Source: Thermogemmatispora aurantia
Lineage (GTDB): Bacteria > Chloroflexota > Ktedonobacteria > Ktedonobacterales > Ktedonobacteraceae
DNA: 64,000 bases
Direction: 5' to 3'
NCBI RefSeq assembly: GCF_008974285.1
Contig: NZ_BKZV01000001.1
Span: forward strand, 1-64,000
The position numbers were made by a program, and so were the translations under genes. Positions 55,040 to 64,000 of the stretch are shown here, one piece after another; the stretch's first letter is position 1; the number at the start of each line of letters is the position of its first letter. Below the pieces are notes generated by a model. The model saw only the letters and a list, made by a program, of their open reading frames with translations. It had not been told where the DNA came from and ran no database searches.

Positions 55040-56341
55040 CTAGTCCTCGTCAGGCGCCTGAAAACGTCGAAGACGTGAAGAGCGGCGAGTGATTGGTTCC
55101 TCGGCGAACTGACTCAACTCTGTGCGCAGAGGATCATCTTCATAGAGATACGGAGGGCGACGCACCAGAGGATTCCTCAAGCTCCCTGATGGAGAGCTGC
55201 GCAAGAGACGCTGCTCGCCAGCGGCGCGTACACGCCCTGGGCCACTGGCGGTCTCTGCCGAAGGCGAGCGAGCAAAAGCGCTGTTCTCTCTCTTCAGAGA
55301 AGACAGAGAATCATCATCATAGGCCTCGTCAGCCTCAGTGGCCAATGGTGAACGGCGCCCAGCCGTCTGGGATAGCGTAGTGGAGACAGGCCCGACGGGA
55401 CGTTCCGACCGTGCCAGCGACTGCGAACGCAGCTGGCGCTGCGGTACGGAAGTAGAGAGAGCCGAGAAGGAGGGAGAAGCAGGCATCTGGCCAGCCAGGC
55501 CAGAAGAACGGCGCGCCGCCAGCCTTGGAGGCGGCGGCGGAAGCATTGGCGAGATCTCGACATTCTCCTCGTTGTGGGTCTCCTCCTGCTGGCGCAGAGC
55601 CTCTAGACGTGCCGTGCGCAGCGCCTCGGCAAAGTATTGACTTTGACGGCGCTGACTACCGGTTGGAGCGCGCCCCACGCCAGGATACGCTGGACCAGCG
55701 GCAGCCGGGGGAAGCCGATACCCTCCCTGCTGAGGTTGCGCACGGCGCCCCTCGATGCGCGTCTGCGGATGAAGTGCTGAGGAATAGCGTCCAGTTGAGC
55801 GCGTCTGTAAAGGAACCGAAGAGGGAGTGCGAGCCGGAAGCTCTTGTGATAATGAGCGAGATAGACGTGATGAGAGCGGGTTGGAAGCAGACCCCCGACC
55901 ACGCACCATCTCCTCTTCCGGTTCCTCATCATCAAAGGTCACAAAGCCACTATTGGAATCAGTCTCCTCCTCTCCCTCAGCAAAGACCCACTCGTCTTCT
56001 CCAGCCAGCGGCCCCTCATCGCCATCAAGCCGCGTATAGCGCGTCGGACCTCGCCAGCCATCGCCAGCCAGCAGCGCCTGATGAGCAGCACGTGAGGGAA
56101 CAGGAGGAGGCGATTGACGTGCCGTTTCGAGGGCCATGTGAGCCTGCAACTCAGCCCGAAAATACTCATCATGGCGACGAGAGAGAAAGGAGAAGAGAGA
56201 GAGAGAAATGGGGATACTAAGTAACAAGGCTGCCAACCCGCCTATCAGGCCACCAAGCACCCAGGAATTCAGCGTATTCCCGAACCACAGGACCACGGCA
56301 GCTGCAGCAACCAGCACGAAAGCCACGGCGGCGGCTCTCAT
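55040..56341 (-). CDS. Uncharacterised membrane protein with long disordered tail
   Basis: The 433-residue protein has two N-terminal membrane segments (AVAFVLVAAAAVVLWFGNTL and LGGLIGGLAALLLSIPISLSLFSFL) and then about 350 residues that are low-complexity, charged and Ser/Arg/Pro-rich, with clusters such as EEEETDS and many SRSL-type pieces. I recognise no family. The tail would be cytoplasmic if the two helices form a hairpin. It is between DedA and LexA on the same strand, with a gap of 180 bases to DedA. Confidence 0.7.
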   Translation of the reverse strand: MRAAAVAFVLVAAAAVVLWFGNTLNSWVLGGLIGGLAALLLSIPISLSLFSFLSRRHDEYFRAELQAHMALETARQSPPPVPSRAAHQALLAGDGWRGPTRYTRLDGDEGPLAGEDEWVFAEGEEETDSNSGFVTFDDEEPEEEMVRGRGSASNPLSSRLSRSLSQELPARTPSSVPLQTRSTGRYSSALHPQTRIEGRRAQPQQGGYRLPPAAAGPAYPGVGRAPTGSQRRQSQYFAEALRTARLEALRQQEETHNEENVEISPMLPPPPPRLAARRSSGLAGQMPASPSFSALSTSVPQRQLRSQSLARSERPVGPVSTTLSQTAGRRSPLATEADEAYDDDSLSSLKRENSAFARSPSAETASGPGRVRAAGEQRLLRSSPSGSLRNPLVRRPPYLYEDDPLRTELSQFAEEPITRRSSRLRRFQAPDED

Positions 56342-56829
56342 AGGAAGTATATCCTTTCAAACAGAAGTTCTCCTCAGTACGAGCAAGAGCATGGCGAAAA
56401 AAGAGCAGAGCCTGCCCAGGAAGAGCCTTGCCTCTCTTCTCAAAAACCCGGCCTGGGTATGCACCTATCATCTTTAGTGACAGTATAACAGCGACGGGAT
56501 TTCTTGGCAAGAAGCGCTCTAGCAGCCACGCCTTGGCGAGAGAGCAGGGGAGAGCCGGGCGCATCAGGCTCCGCAGGCAACGACGGCTGATCGCAAGGGC
56601 GGGAAAGAGACAGCGCCAGCCAGCTGAGCAGTCACAACAAAATGTTCTCTCTTGAGACGAGCGAGATAGAGATACAAAGCAAGAGGACGCAGCACGGCAG
56701 GATATGCGCGTCCTCAGTGTTACAGCCTACTCAACCCTGGGGAGGCCTCGTCTACTCTACGGAAGAGAAAGCCATTCAAGCCTTACAGGCTTGACAAGGA
56801 GGAGTGGCAGCCGGTCGGTCGAGATCAGG
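56342..56829. other. Intergenic region upstream of the membrane protein gene
   Basis: 488 bases between the end of lexA and the start of the membrane protein gene. I see only short purine-rich stretches and no convincing promoter or hairpin, and the open frames here have no family features. Confidence 0.4.
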
Positions 56830-57468
56830 TCAGGCGGCCCGCCCGGAACCGCCGTAGTGGCGTACGATAGCAATCACTTTGCCCTGAATCTCCCACTCAC
56901 GATCCCACTCGTCGCGCGGGATATAGATCGGCTCCAGCTCAGCATTGGCCGGCTGCAGACGGACTTGTTCCTTCTCCAGGAAGAAGCGTTTGAGCGTTGC
57001 TTTACCGGGCGTGCCCTCCACCAGGTGGACAGCCACCACGATATCACCGTTCTCGCAGGTGCGCTGGCGCTTAATTACCACATAGTCGCCGTCGCAAATA
57101 TGGTCCTCAATCATCGATTGGCCGCGGACAATGAGAGCAAAGCTGCTCTCGGGATCAACGCCATGCCCCACTTCGATGGTCTGGTCCGGTTCCGAGAAAA
57201 TCTCGATCGGCTCACCAGCGGCGATGGTGCCCTCGACAGGAATGCCCCAGGGATGCCTGGTCAGCTTAATGCCGCGGCTCTTCTTGGCCTCACGGATGAT
57301 GTAGCCGCGCTTCTCCAGCATGCTCAGGTGGTAGTCGACATGGCCGGTGCTGGCGATCTTCATGGCCTTGCCGATCTCACGGTTAGTCGGAGGCATTCCC
57401 TCCCGGCGAATGTAATTGACGATGAATTCCAACATGCGCCGCTGGAACTCGCCCAATGGTTCAGGCAT
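56830..57468 (-). CDS. lexA: LexA repressor
   Basis: LexA represses SOS genes and self-cleaves with RecA. It has an N-terminal winged HTH (REIGKAMKIASTGHVDYHLSML, about 30-51) and a C-terminal S24 peptidase with cleavage site Ala84-Gly85 in GTIAAGEP, Ser118 in RGQSMIEDH and Lys160 in KATLKRFF. The start at 57468 (MPEPLGEF) is chosen over a longer frame, since the promoter at 57548-57576 would lie inside that extension. It is a single gene with its own SOS-like box. The regulatory region at 57548-57599 indicates autoregulation. Confidence 0.95.
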   Translation of the reverse strand: MPEPLGEFQRRMLEFIVNYIRREGMPPTNREIGKAMKIASTGHVDYHLSMLEKRGYIIREAKKSRGIKLTRHPWGIPVEGTIAAGEPIEIFSEPDQTIEVGHGVDPESSFALIVRGQSMIEDHICDGDYVVIKRQRTCENGDIVVAVHLVEGTPGKATLKRFFLEKEQVRLQPANAELEPIYIPRDEWDREWEIQGKVIAIVRHYGGSGRAA

Positions 57469-57547
57469 AATCCAGGTTCCTGCCTTTCTCCAAAAACCCG
57501 TTCTGCGAACTTCGTCGCTGTCAAAAGTAGAACGGCTATTCGAGTCA

Positions 57548-57599
57548 ATGATATCAGACAGGGCAAGACAAGTCAAGCTTTTTCTCGAACGTATTTTCG
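57548..57599 (-). promoter_or_regulatory. lexA promoter with SOS-like box
   Basis: On the minus strand TTGACT (57576-57571) and TATCAT (57553-57548) are 17 bases apart. Upstream of the -35 lies CGAACGTATTTTCG (57586-57599), a 14-base near-palindrome that matches the Gram-positive SOS box CGAAC-N4-GTTCG in 9 of 10 fixed positions. LexA binding is inferred. Confidence 0.7.
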
Positions 57600-57861
57600 G
57601 AACAGTTTTTCAGGGGCGATCATGAGCGAGCCGGGCCGCCTTAGGGAGAGGCAGGCCCTTGGAATAGGCGCCAGTCTTTGCTATACTATCGGACGAGGGG
57701 AGGCGATGGCGGGTCGCAGCCAGGCAGCGCCTGCTCCTTTCCTGTCCTGACCGTAGCCAGCGAGAGAAGGGCAAGCGATTTGCGCCAGACCCGTGGATAG
57801 ATGTACAATAAAGGCGTCGAACACTCGCGGAACCGGCCATGAAAGAGGGAGTCAGAGACAC

Positions 57862-58383
57862 ATGGTTGAAATGACAGTCGAGAGTGTACGCATAAATCTG
57901 GCGACACAGCAACGGGTAGTCATTTTAAAGGCGCTAAGGCAGGAGCGCTATCTCTTCATCTGGATAGCGCACGCGGAAGCCTACGCGATTGCGATCGAAC
58001 TCCAGGGAGCTAGCTCCCCACGGCCTTTGACCCACGACCTGCTCAAGAACGTGATCACCGAGCTGGGCGCGAAGATTATGAGTGTCGTGATCTCTGACTT
58101 GATCGACGATATCTTCTACGCCCGCATTATCCTGGATGCCGACGGCAGGCACGTGGAGATCGATGCTCGCCCAAGTGACGCAATCGCGCTGGCCATTCGC
58201 GCCAAGGCTCCGATTTACGTCGAGGAGAGTGTGCTGGAGCGCGCTGGTGTCACGCCTGAGACGAGTGAGGAGCAGAGCCTGCCCAAGACCCCTCCGAAGA
58301 AGGAGCCGGAGCCGGATAATCTGGAGGCCTATCGCGACTTTATCAATAGCCTCGATGTGCTGGACGAGTTCGGTAAGGACTGA
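57862..58383 (+). CDS. Bifunctional nuclease-family protein (BFN/DUF151)
   Basis: The 173-residue protein carries a BFN domain at about 1-135: VESVRINLATQQRVVILKALRQERYLFIWIAHAEAYAIAIELQG, then RPLTHDLLKNVITELGAKIMSVVI and HVEIDARPSDAIALAIRAKAPIYVEE. The SRPSDA-like ARPSDAIALA is the family hallmark. Some members have nuclease activity, others are annotated without evidence. I start it at ATG 57862 (MVEMTVES); the longer frame starts at 57793. It is divergent from lexA, about 260 bases from its promoter. Confidence 0.88.
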   Translation: MVEMTVESVRINLATQQRVVILKALRQERYLFIWIAHAEAYAIAIELQGASSPRPLTHDLLKNVITELGAKIMSVVISDLIDDIFYARIILDADGRHVEIDARPSDAIALAIRAKAPIYVEESVLERAGVTPETSEEQSLPKTPPKKEPEPDNLEAYRDFINSLDVLDEFGKD

Positions 58384-59247
58384 CCCTACCTGCCGCCCCG
58401 TCACTGCCTCTTCCGGCTCGCCTTGCTGCATCGGGTCCCGCTCGCTTTCCGCTGGCCCAAAACCGCGGCGGCGACGCGATCCTGTAGGGGCATCAACCTA
58501 GCGTTTGGCTCTCTTCTCCAATAACCGAGCAACCAGACATGCTGCTCCGGCGAGAGAGTGAGTCTTTTCTTTTCCGCTGGCTCACCCCCTCTCGGAAGCA
58601 CAAAGGTCAAATGGGACTCCACCAGTATATTGATGATCGATCGCTTTCCAGATCGATCACATGAGCTTGTTTATCCAAAAGCATAGCATAAAAGGAGCAA
58701 AAGCGGCGCGAATCCTGCCCAGCGTTGCGAGAGGATGTTCTTGGCCCTGCCGTAACGCCCTGGGACTGATGCCTTTGGCTTCTCAGCGCTCCGCTATGGC
58801 TTATACGGTTTTGCTCAGCAGCTCAGGGACAAGCGGAGGGTCAGCGGAGGGCCAGCCAGCGGTCGTGTTCCTGGCCTGGCTATCCTGGACAGCGATAGTT
58901 CCCCCGGCTTGCCGATGCTGCCGCCTACTGTCGTAACGCTCTCAGTGCTGCATCCCTGTGGCTCCCCCTGCGCGCCTTTTCCTGCGCTCTGTCCCTGCCC
59001 GAGGACATCTTCTCAGGGCAAAGCGTCTGTTTGCTATCGCTTCTCCACCCACAATTTCCTGCCCAGGCTGAGTAAGAGGGCTTGCTGGAGCCACAGGCTG
59101 GCAGCAACGCAAGCCAACGTCAAGTCAGCTTCGCCCGCAGGCACACACTCTTTCACTCTCTTCTCCATCAGGCTCTTACGCTCTGTTGCCAGGTATGGTA
59201 CAATGAGGCCGTTCCTAGCCGAGAAAGAGGAGAGCTTATCGTCGCCT
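58384..59247. other. Intergenic region before gltX, no gene supported
   Basis: This 864-base gap has a GATCGATC pair around 58634-58657 (GATCGATCG...GATCGATC, a small hairpin) and no frame with family features. The open frame into gltX runs upstream to 58909, but the gltX family match begins at 59248. A TACAAT at 59199-59204 may be the gltX -10. Confidence 0.45.
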
Positions 59248-60771
59248 ATGACACAGTCCGACGTGCCTATGCAGGAGCAGCAACCCAAGCAGGCTACAAC
59301 TGCTCCACGATTACGCTTTGCCCCAAGCCCAACGGGCCTTCAGCATATCGGCGGTTATCGGACCGCCCTCTTCAGCTGGTTATTTGCTCGCCACAGCGGC
59401 GGTACTTTTATCTTGCGCATCGAAGATACTGATCTGAGCCGCACGGTTGAGGGCGCAGTGAGCTATCTGATCGAGGGCCTCAAGTGGCTCGGGCTGGACT
59501 ACGACGAAGGCCCAGTTGTCGGTGGCCCGTATGGCCCTTATTATCAGACACAGCGCAAGGCCCTCTATCAGCAATACGCCCATCAGTTGATCGCCAACGG
59601 CCATGCCTATCGCTGCTACTGTACTCCCGAACGACTGGAGCAGATGCGCAAGGAGCAAGAGGCTCAAAAGCTTCCACCCCGCTATGATCGCCGCTGTCGC
59701 TTTCTCAGCACCGAGGAGCGCGCTGCCCTGGAGGCCGCCGGCCACAGCTGGACGGTGCGCTTCGCGATGCCGCTAGAAGGCGAGACCGTTGTTCATGATG
59801 AGCTGCACGGCGATATCACCTTCAAAAATGCCGATCTCGACGACGCTGTGATCCTGAAATCGGATGGCTATCCCACCTACCACCTGGCGAACGTTATCGA
59901 CGACCATCTGATGGGGATTACCCATGTCTTACGCGGCGAAGAGTGGATCGCCAGTGCCCCGCGCCACGTGCAGATTTACCAGGCACTAGGCTGGGAGCCA
60001 CCGCTCTTTTATCATCTCCCCAATGTTTTGGGGAAGGATAAGAAGAAGCTGAGCAAGCGCCACAACGCTCCTTCTTGGGATACACTGCAGAAGCAGGGCT
60101 ACCTCCCCGAGGCGGTTTTCAATTTCCTGGCGCTGCTGGGCTGGGCCTACGACGATAAGACAGAGATTTTTAGCCGCGAGGAGCTGATTCGCGTCTTTAC
60201 GCTGGATCGCATCGGCGTCTCCGGGGGAATCCTCGATCCCGATAAGCTGACCTGGATGAATGGGGTCTATATCCGCCAGCTGCCCCTGGAGGAATTAACG
60301 CGGCGCACATTGCCTTACCTTGAGCGCCCCGCTGCCGAGGGCGGTCTGCCTGACAGTGTGCCTCGTCCTCTCGATTTCGAGTATACGCAGCGCGTGCTTC
60401 AGCTGGAGCAGGAGCGGCTAAAGACCTTGGGAGAGGCTGCCCAAATGATCGACTTTTTCTACGTCGATGAGCTGCACTACGATACAGCACTTCTGCTACA
60501 GAAGCAGATGGATGCAGCCAGCACCCGCGCGGCCCTGGAACGCACGCGCGAGATTCTGATTGCACTCGATCGCTGGGAGCACAGTGCTCTCGAAGAGCCG
60601 CTGCGTGCATTGGCGGCAACGCTCGGACTGAAAACTGGCCAGCTCTTCGGAGCAATTCGCGTGGCTATCAGTGGGCGCACGGTCTCACCCCCACTTTTCC
60701 AGACAATGGAGGTCCTGGGCCGTCAGCGCACCTTGCACCGTCTCGACCAGGCCATCGCTCGTCTCTCCTGA
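59248..60771 (+). CDS. gltX: Glutamyl-tRNA synthetase
   Basis: GltX charges tRNA-Glu. The class I signatures are present: RFAPSPTGLQHIGGYRTALF (HIGH-like), RIEDTDLSR, and KLSKR (KMSKS-like, within KDKKKLSKRHNAP). A family C-terminal anticodon-binding domain runs to the end, with HRLDQAIARL closing it. Length is 507 residues, normal for the family. The start at ATG 59248 has AGAGGAGAG about 15 bases before; an in-frame ATG at 59203 is possible but overlaps a TACAAT box. It is a monocistronic housekeeping gene. Confidence 0.95.
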   Translation: MTQSDVPMQEQQPKQATTAPRLRFAPSPTGLQHIGGYRTALFSWLFARHSGGTFILRIEDTDLSRTVEGAVSYLIEGLKWLGLDYDEGPVVGGPYGPYYQTQRKALYQQYAHQLIANGHAYRCYCTPERLEQMRKEQEAQKLPPRYDRRCRFLSTEERAALEAAGHSWTVRFAMPLEGETVVHDELHGDITFKNADLDDAVILKSDGYPTYHLANVIDDHLMGITHVLRGEEWIASAPRHVQIYQALGWEPPLFYHLPNVLGKDKKKLSKRHNAPSWDTLQKQGYLPEAVFNFLALLGWAYDDKTEIFSREELIRVFTLDRIGVSGGILDPDKLTWMNGVYIRQLPLEELTRRTLPYLERPAAEGGLPDSVPRPLDFEYTQRVLQLEQERLKTLGEAAQMIDFFYVDELHYDTALLLQKQMDAASTRAALERTREILIALDRWEHSALEEPLRALAATLGLKTGQLFGAIRVAISGRTVSPPLFQTMEVLGRQRTLHRLDQAIARLS

Positions 60772-60911
60772 CCGGTCTGCAGATCTGAAAACTCCCGTTC
60801 TCTGGAGTGAGTCGGCGCTTCGCCAGCAGCCCTTGCCCCGGGGATATGTCCATATACCTTCCAGCGGGCCAAGCCGCCGATCCTTTTTGAGCATCAGGAG
60901 AGGTTAGTCCT

Positions 60912-61598
60912 GTGATTAATCGCGATTATATTCTACGATTGATCGAGCAGTTCAGCCGCGTTTTAGCGCGTGTGCTTCTCTTACGCCAGGATTACCAGTA
61001 TGAGGAGGCGCTCATATTGATCGATGAGCTTTTCCGGCAGACGCTAGGCCTGAGCTCTGAGTTCTTGCTGGCGGCGCCTGAAGAGATGCTCCTGGCTCTG
61101 GTGAAGCGTATCGATCTGCTCGATGTCGGGAAATGCCTCTGGATAGCTCTCCTGTTCAAGCTGGAAGGCGATGTTTATCAGGATCTAGAGCGCTACGAGG
61201 AAAGCTTCCCCCGTTATCTGCGCTCGTTACGCCTCTTTCTGGAGGCTGTTCTGTTGGAGGAGAATCCGCGCCAGTCAGATTTCTTTGCCGAGATTGAGGA
61301 GCTGCTGACGCTGCTGAGTCGCCATGAGCTGCCTGCCTCGCTGCTGACGCGGATCATGCTCTACTATGAGAGAACTGGACGTTATGCCCAGGCAGAGGAC
61401 GCGCTCTTCGAGGCTCTGGAGGCGCCCGATAGCAGTGATGAGGTTTTCGGGCAGGGATTGGCCTTTTACGCTCGCTTGCAGGGGAAGAGCAATGCCGAGC
61501 TGCGAGCAGGCAATTTCTCGCCTGAGGAGATCAAGGAAGGGCTGGCAGATCTCCAGCGTTTACAGGAGGTGCGCCGTTCTCCTCCCTCAGCAGAGTAA
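60912..61598 (+). CDS. Helical DUF6483-like protein of unknown function
   Basis: The 228-residue protein begins MINRDYILRLIEQFSRVLARVLLLRQDYQYEEALILIDELF, which resembles the DUF6483 family, and is almost all helix with TPR-like rhythm (YERTGRYAQAEDALFEAL). No enzymatic residue is evident. GTG start with AGGAGAGG upstream. It follows gltX by about 140 bases and precedes a CPBP protease by about 80. Function unknown; a scaffold or adaptor is likely from the fold. Confidence 0.75.
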   Translation: MINRDYILRLIEQFSRVLARVLLLRQDYQYEEALILIDELFRQTLGLSSEFLLAAPEEMLLALVKRIDLLDVGKCLWIALLFKLEGDVYQDLERYEESFPRYLRSLRLFLEAVLLEENPRQSDFFAEIEELLTLLSRHELPASLLTRIMLYYERTGRYAQAEDALFEALEAPDSSDEVFGQGLAFYARLQGKSNAELRAGNFSPEEIKEGLADLQRLQEVRRSPPSAE

Positions 61599-61677
61599 AG
61601 CAGGCAGGCAGAGCAGTTGGCTGTCGCGGCCCGCTCTTGCGTCAGCTGGCCCTCAGCGCTGTCCGTGAGGTGAGAAA

Positions 61678-62352
61678 ATGTCGTTAGTAGAGACGCCTAA
61701 GCAGTCGTTTGCTCCCGCCACCTATCCCCGTTCGACGGTGGCCACAACCTGGCGCTGGCTCTGGCCAGATGTGCTGATCCGCATCCTCCCTCTGAGTGGC
61801 ATCCCCCTGCTTTGGCTGATCTTCTCGCACCAGCCGCCGGCGGAACTGGGCCTGAGCCTGCCAGCGGCCCTCGGGACGCAGCTGGCCCTGGGGCTGGGTC
61901 TGGGCAGCCTGATGGCTTTGCTGGCTATGCTCTACCGCAGTCTGATCGTGGGACCGCGCTTTCAACGTCCGACGCCAGGCGACCATCTACTGCAGGCACT
62001 CTACTACCTCTTCATTAATGCTCCAGCCGAAGAAGTCTTCTTTCGCGGCTTTTTGTTGCACCTGGTCTGGCAATGGACAGGCTGGAGCGGCTGGGGCTGG
62101 CTGATTAGCACTCTGGTGTATACGCTCTACCATCGCCTGGGGGGTTGGAACTGGCGCAGCATCGCGGGCGTGGGCCTGGCCGGGATGGCCTTTAGCACTC
62201 TCTACCTACTACAGCCCACCCCCCCATCGCTGCTGAGCGTGGTCCTGGTGCACGGCCTCACCACCTGCGGCTTTCTCAGCTGGGGGGATGAGTTCCTCTA
62301 TCAACGCTGGCGCCGTCGTCATAGCCAGGATCTGCCCGCCTCCAAAGGCTGA
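61678..62352 (+). CDS. CPBP-family intramembrane metalloprotease
   Basis: The 224-residue membrane protein has the CPBP (Abi/CAAX-like) pattern: Glu118-Glu119-x3-Arg123 in PAEEVFFRGFLL, then His152 in TLYHRLGG and His192 in VVLVHGL. About six membrane helices are predicted. Such proteins process prenylated or other membrane substrates and sometimes bacteriocin-linked peptides. GAGGTGAG precedes ATG. Its substrate is unknown. Confidence 0.88.
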   Translation: MSLVETPKQSFAPATYPRSTVATTWRWLWPDVLIRILPLSGIPLLWLIFSHQPPAELGLSLPAALGTQLALGLGLGSLMALLAMLYRSLIVGPRFQRPTPGDHLLQALYYLFINAPAEEVFFRGFLLHLVWQWTGWSGWGWLISTLVYTLYHRLGGWNWRSIAGVGLAGMAFSTLYLLQPTPPSLLSVVLVHGLTTCGFLSWGDEFLYQRWRRRHSQDLPASKG

Positions 62353-62684
62353 GGCAGAGAGAGCAAGACGAGACTCACGCTTTGCAATGGGAGCTTGCTG
62401 CGGCTGTTTGGCACTTCCTGGGGCTGTTGAGATCTGTAAACCCCAGCCAGGCTTGATCGTCTCTGCCCTCTGCAACACGGGTCCAGGGGAGAAAGCCACG
62501 AGCATAGAGTTGGTCAGCTTTTATCTCACCCAGCTCCAGTCGGCCTAGTCATTCGCAGACAGAGTGCTTTCTCCCCCGATTGGGCCGTCCCTAGAGCGGT
62601 GGCTTCCCTTGCAGGGAGAAAGTATGATATCCTTGACTCGCCAATCAAGCAAGTCTCTACCTTATCGGTCTGGAGGTTCATTCG
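62353..62684. other. Intergenic region before the SDR gene
   Basis: 332 bases contain no supported gene. TTGACT at about 62633-62638 could be a -35 for the following gene, but the -10 is unclear. Open frames here lack family features. Confidence 0.4.
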
Positions 62685-63635
62685 TTGAGAGTCGTTGTCA
62701 CTGGTGGAGCGGGTTTCATCGGCTCCCATCTGTGCAAACGTTTGCTAGAGGCCGGCCATCATGTACTCTGTGTGGATAACCTGATCACCGGATCAGAAAG
62801 AAATATAGCTGAATTGCGCCATTATCCTCATTTCACTTTCCTCTATCACGACGTTACGCAGCCTTTCGCTTTTGAGGCTGAAGCGATTTTTCATTTAGCC
62901 AGCCCGGCCAGTCCCGTGGGCTATATGGAGCACCCGATAGAGACCATCCTGGTCAATAGCCACGGCACTTACCTGCTGCTAGAGGAGGCCCGGCGCCAGC
63001 AGGCCCGTTTTCTGCTGGCCTCTACTTCGGAGGTCTATGGTGACCCGCTGGAGCACCCGCAGCGCGAAGACTACTGGGGCCATGTCAACCCGATCGGCCC
63101 ACGTGCTTGCTACGACGAAAGCAAGCGGCTGGGTGAGACGTTGACAATGGAATTTTATCGCCAATATCGTACAGATGTGCGCATCGTGCGTATCTTCAAC
63201 ACCTATGGCCCCAACAGCCAGCAGAACGACGGGCGCATGATTCCGAACTTTATTACCCAGGCTCTCAAGAATGAGCCGCTGACTATCTACGGCGACGGAA
63301 GCAAGACCCGTAGCATCTGTTATGTTAGCGACCTGGTCGAGGGGCTGATGCTGGCTATGTTCCACCCACAGACGACCGGCGAGGTTTTCAACCTGGGCAA
63401 TCCAGAAGAGCATACCGTTCTGGAGTTTGCTCAGACCATTATCCGGCTTTGCCATTCCTCATCGCCCATTGTGTTTGAACCAGCCCGGGTCGATGACCCC
63501 GAACGGCGCCGTCCTGATATCTCCAAGGCCTGTCGCCTGCTGGGCTGGCATATCACTGTTCCAATGGAGGAGGGATTGCGACGAACGATAGAATGGTTTA
63601 GTAAGGAACAAAGTTCCCTCTCGGCGATCTCCTGA
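62685..63635 (+). CDS. UDP-glucuronate decarboxylase-like SDR (UXS family)
   Basis: The 316-residue NAD-dependent extended SDR has TGGAGFIGS near the start (dinucleotide binding), HDVTQP, LASPASP, STSEVYGDP, and the catalytic Tyr143-x3-Lys147 in ACYDESKR. RIFNTYGP, GRMIPNFI and DGSKTRSICYVSDLV are typical of UDP-glucuronic acid decarboxylases, which make UDP-xylose. TTG start with GGAGG 8 bases before. It precedes an O-antigen polymerase-like gene, so it probably opens an exopolysaccharide cluster continuing past the window. Confidence 0.92.
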   Translation: MRVVVTGGAGFIGSHLCKRLLEAGHHVLCVDNLITGSERNIAELRHYPHFTFLYHDVTQPFAFEAEAIFHLASPASPVGYMEHPIETILVNSHGTYLLLEEARRQQARFLLASTSEVYGDPLEHPQREDYWGHVNPIGPRACYDESKRLGETLTMEFYRQYRTDVRIVRIFNTYGPNSQQNDGRMIPNFITQALKNEPLTIYGDGSKTRSICYVSDLVEGLMLAMFHPQTTGEVFNLGNPEEHTVLEFAQTIIRLCHSSSPIVFEPARVDDPERRRPDISKACRLLGWHITVPMEEGLRRTIEWFSKEQSSLSAIS

Positions 63636-63688
63636 CAGGTGCCCGCCCCGAGAGGAGCGTTTGCAACTATGGCAGAATTTAGCGCATT

Positions 63689-64000
63689 ATGAGAAGCTTT
63701 AGCATCTTTACAAGAGAAGTCGGAGTTGATGTTTCTCGCTTCTTCCGTTTGAGAGCAACTTGGCGCTCCTTCCTAACAGCGGCCAATGCAGTTGGCCTGA
63801 TAGGGGCCGCTTTAGCTCTCGGCTGTCTGCTCACTCTCCCCGCGCCGTGGAACATTCGTCTGCCGATCTATCTGATCCTCAGCGTCTGGGTCCTCCTCCG
63901 TCCCCAGGTCGCGCTCTACCTTCTCCCGTTAAGCGTTCCCTGGGGAGCACTTGACTATATCAGCCTTGGCTCGCTGCGTCTCAATAGCACCGATATCCTG
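63689..64000 (+). CDS. Polysaccharide polymerase/O-antigen ligase-like membrane protein, N-terminal part
   Basis: The frame from ATG 63689 stays open to the window end (104 codons). It encodes a short cytoplasmic head, a membrane segment (about 34-51, AANAVGLIGAALALGCLL) and another after LPAPWNIRLPIYLILSVWVLL, then RPQVALYLLPLSVPWG and LGSLRLNSTDIL. The latter pieces resemble the first loop of Wzy/WaaL-type proteins. Position after a UDP-glucuronate decarboxylase-like gene supports a polysaccharide cluster. It is cut by the window end. Confidence 0.7.
   Translation, partial: MRSFSIFTREVGVDVSRFFRLRATWRSFLTAANAVGLIGAALALGCLLTLPAPWNIRLPIYLILSVWVLLRPQVALYLLPLSVPWGALDYISLGSLRLNSTDIL

Noticed and set aside
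58909..59247. N-terminal extension of gltX
   Set aside because: The GltX family match starts at 59248; the extension is compositionally unlike a coding region and includes a probable -10 box.

Overview
This window looks like chromosome from a member of the Ktedonobacteria (Chloroflexota), plausibly a Thermogemmatispora-like organism. That placement is inferred from gene style: a moderately high GC content, C39-like membrane peptidases, WD40 fused to an anti-sigma factor, an orphan NB-ARC (STAND) regulator, BNR-repeat proteins and IS605-type TnpB elements. No rRNA, tRNA or CRISPR array was seen, so the placement rests on style alone.

Layout. Positions 1-1525 hold the end of a nonribosomal peptide synthetase (A-T-TE) whose thioesterase carries Cys in place of the usual Ser. 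From 2.3 to 14.7 kb come mostly single housekeeping or envelope genes: an A-type Fe-S carrier, a subtilisin-like protease, an M20 peptidase, a rhomboid protease, an HTH-GAF regulator, a PIG-V-like mannosyltransferase, an orphan response regulator, an L,D-transpeptidase lipoprotein, a C39-like protein and a YbgC-like thioesterase. From 15.7 to 19.1 kb lies a copper block: csoR-copZ with a GC-rich palindrome between the -35 and -10 of its promoter, then a BNR-repeat protein, CopC and a YtkA/FixH-like protein. A divergent histidine kinase and response regulator and a GH63-type glycosidase follow. From 24.2 to 28.6 kb is a four-gene acyl-CoA set: a thiolase-fold protein without the nucleophilic Cys, a DUF35 partner, an ADP-forming acyl-CoA ligase and a MaoC hydratase.

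From 28.6 to 37.5 kb is an amino-sugar and cell-wall recycling locus: a GntR/UTRA regulator with an operator array in front of it, murQ, a BadF-type sugar kinase and nagZ in a tightly coupled operon, facing a convergent sugar ABC importer (binding protein and two permeases, no ATPase here). A second, orphan copy of the binding protein lies at 41.9-43.3 kb. An 11-base core of the main operator recurs directly in front of the promoter of a secreted GH18 chitinase at 51.7 kb, which suggests one regulon for exogenous chitin and peptidoglycan sugars. Between the two binding-protein copies sits a signalling module: an HTH-NB-ARC protein, an ECF sigma factor, and an overlapping zinc-finger anti-sigma factor fused to a seven-bladed WD40 domain.

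From 43.8 to 50.3 kb is the most eroded part of the window: a frameshifted tnpB with a hairpin at its 3' end, a second inverted tnpB remnant with a large internal deletion, a broken amino-acid permease tail, and small uncharacterised genes. The rest carries a HhH protein, a class IV aminotransferase, an EVE protein, a RibD-like reductase, the chitinase, a DedA protein, lexA with an SOS-like box and promoter, a bifunctional-nuclease-family protein, gltX, a CPBP protease, a UDP-glucuronate decarboxylase-like SDR and the start of a polysaccharide polymerase or ligase-like membrane protein cut by the window end.
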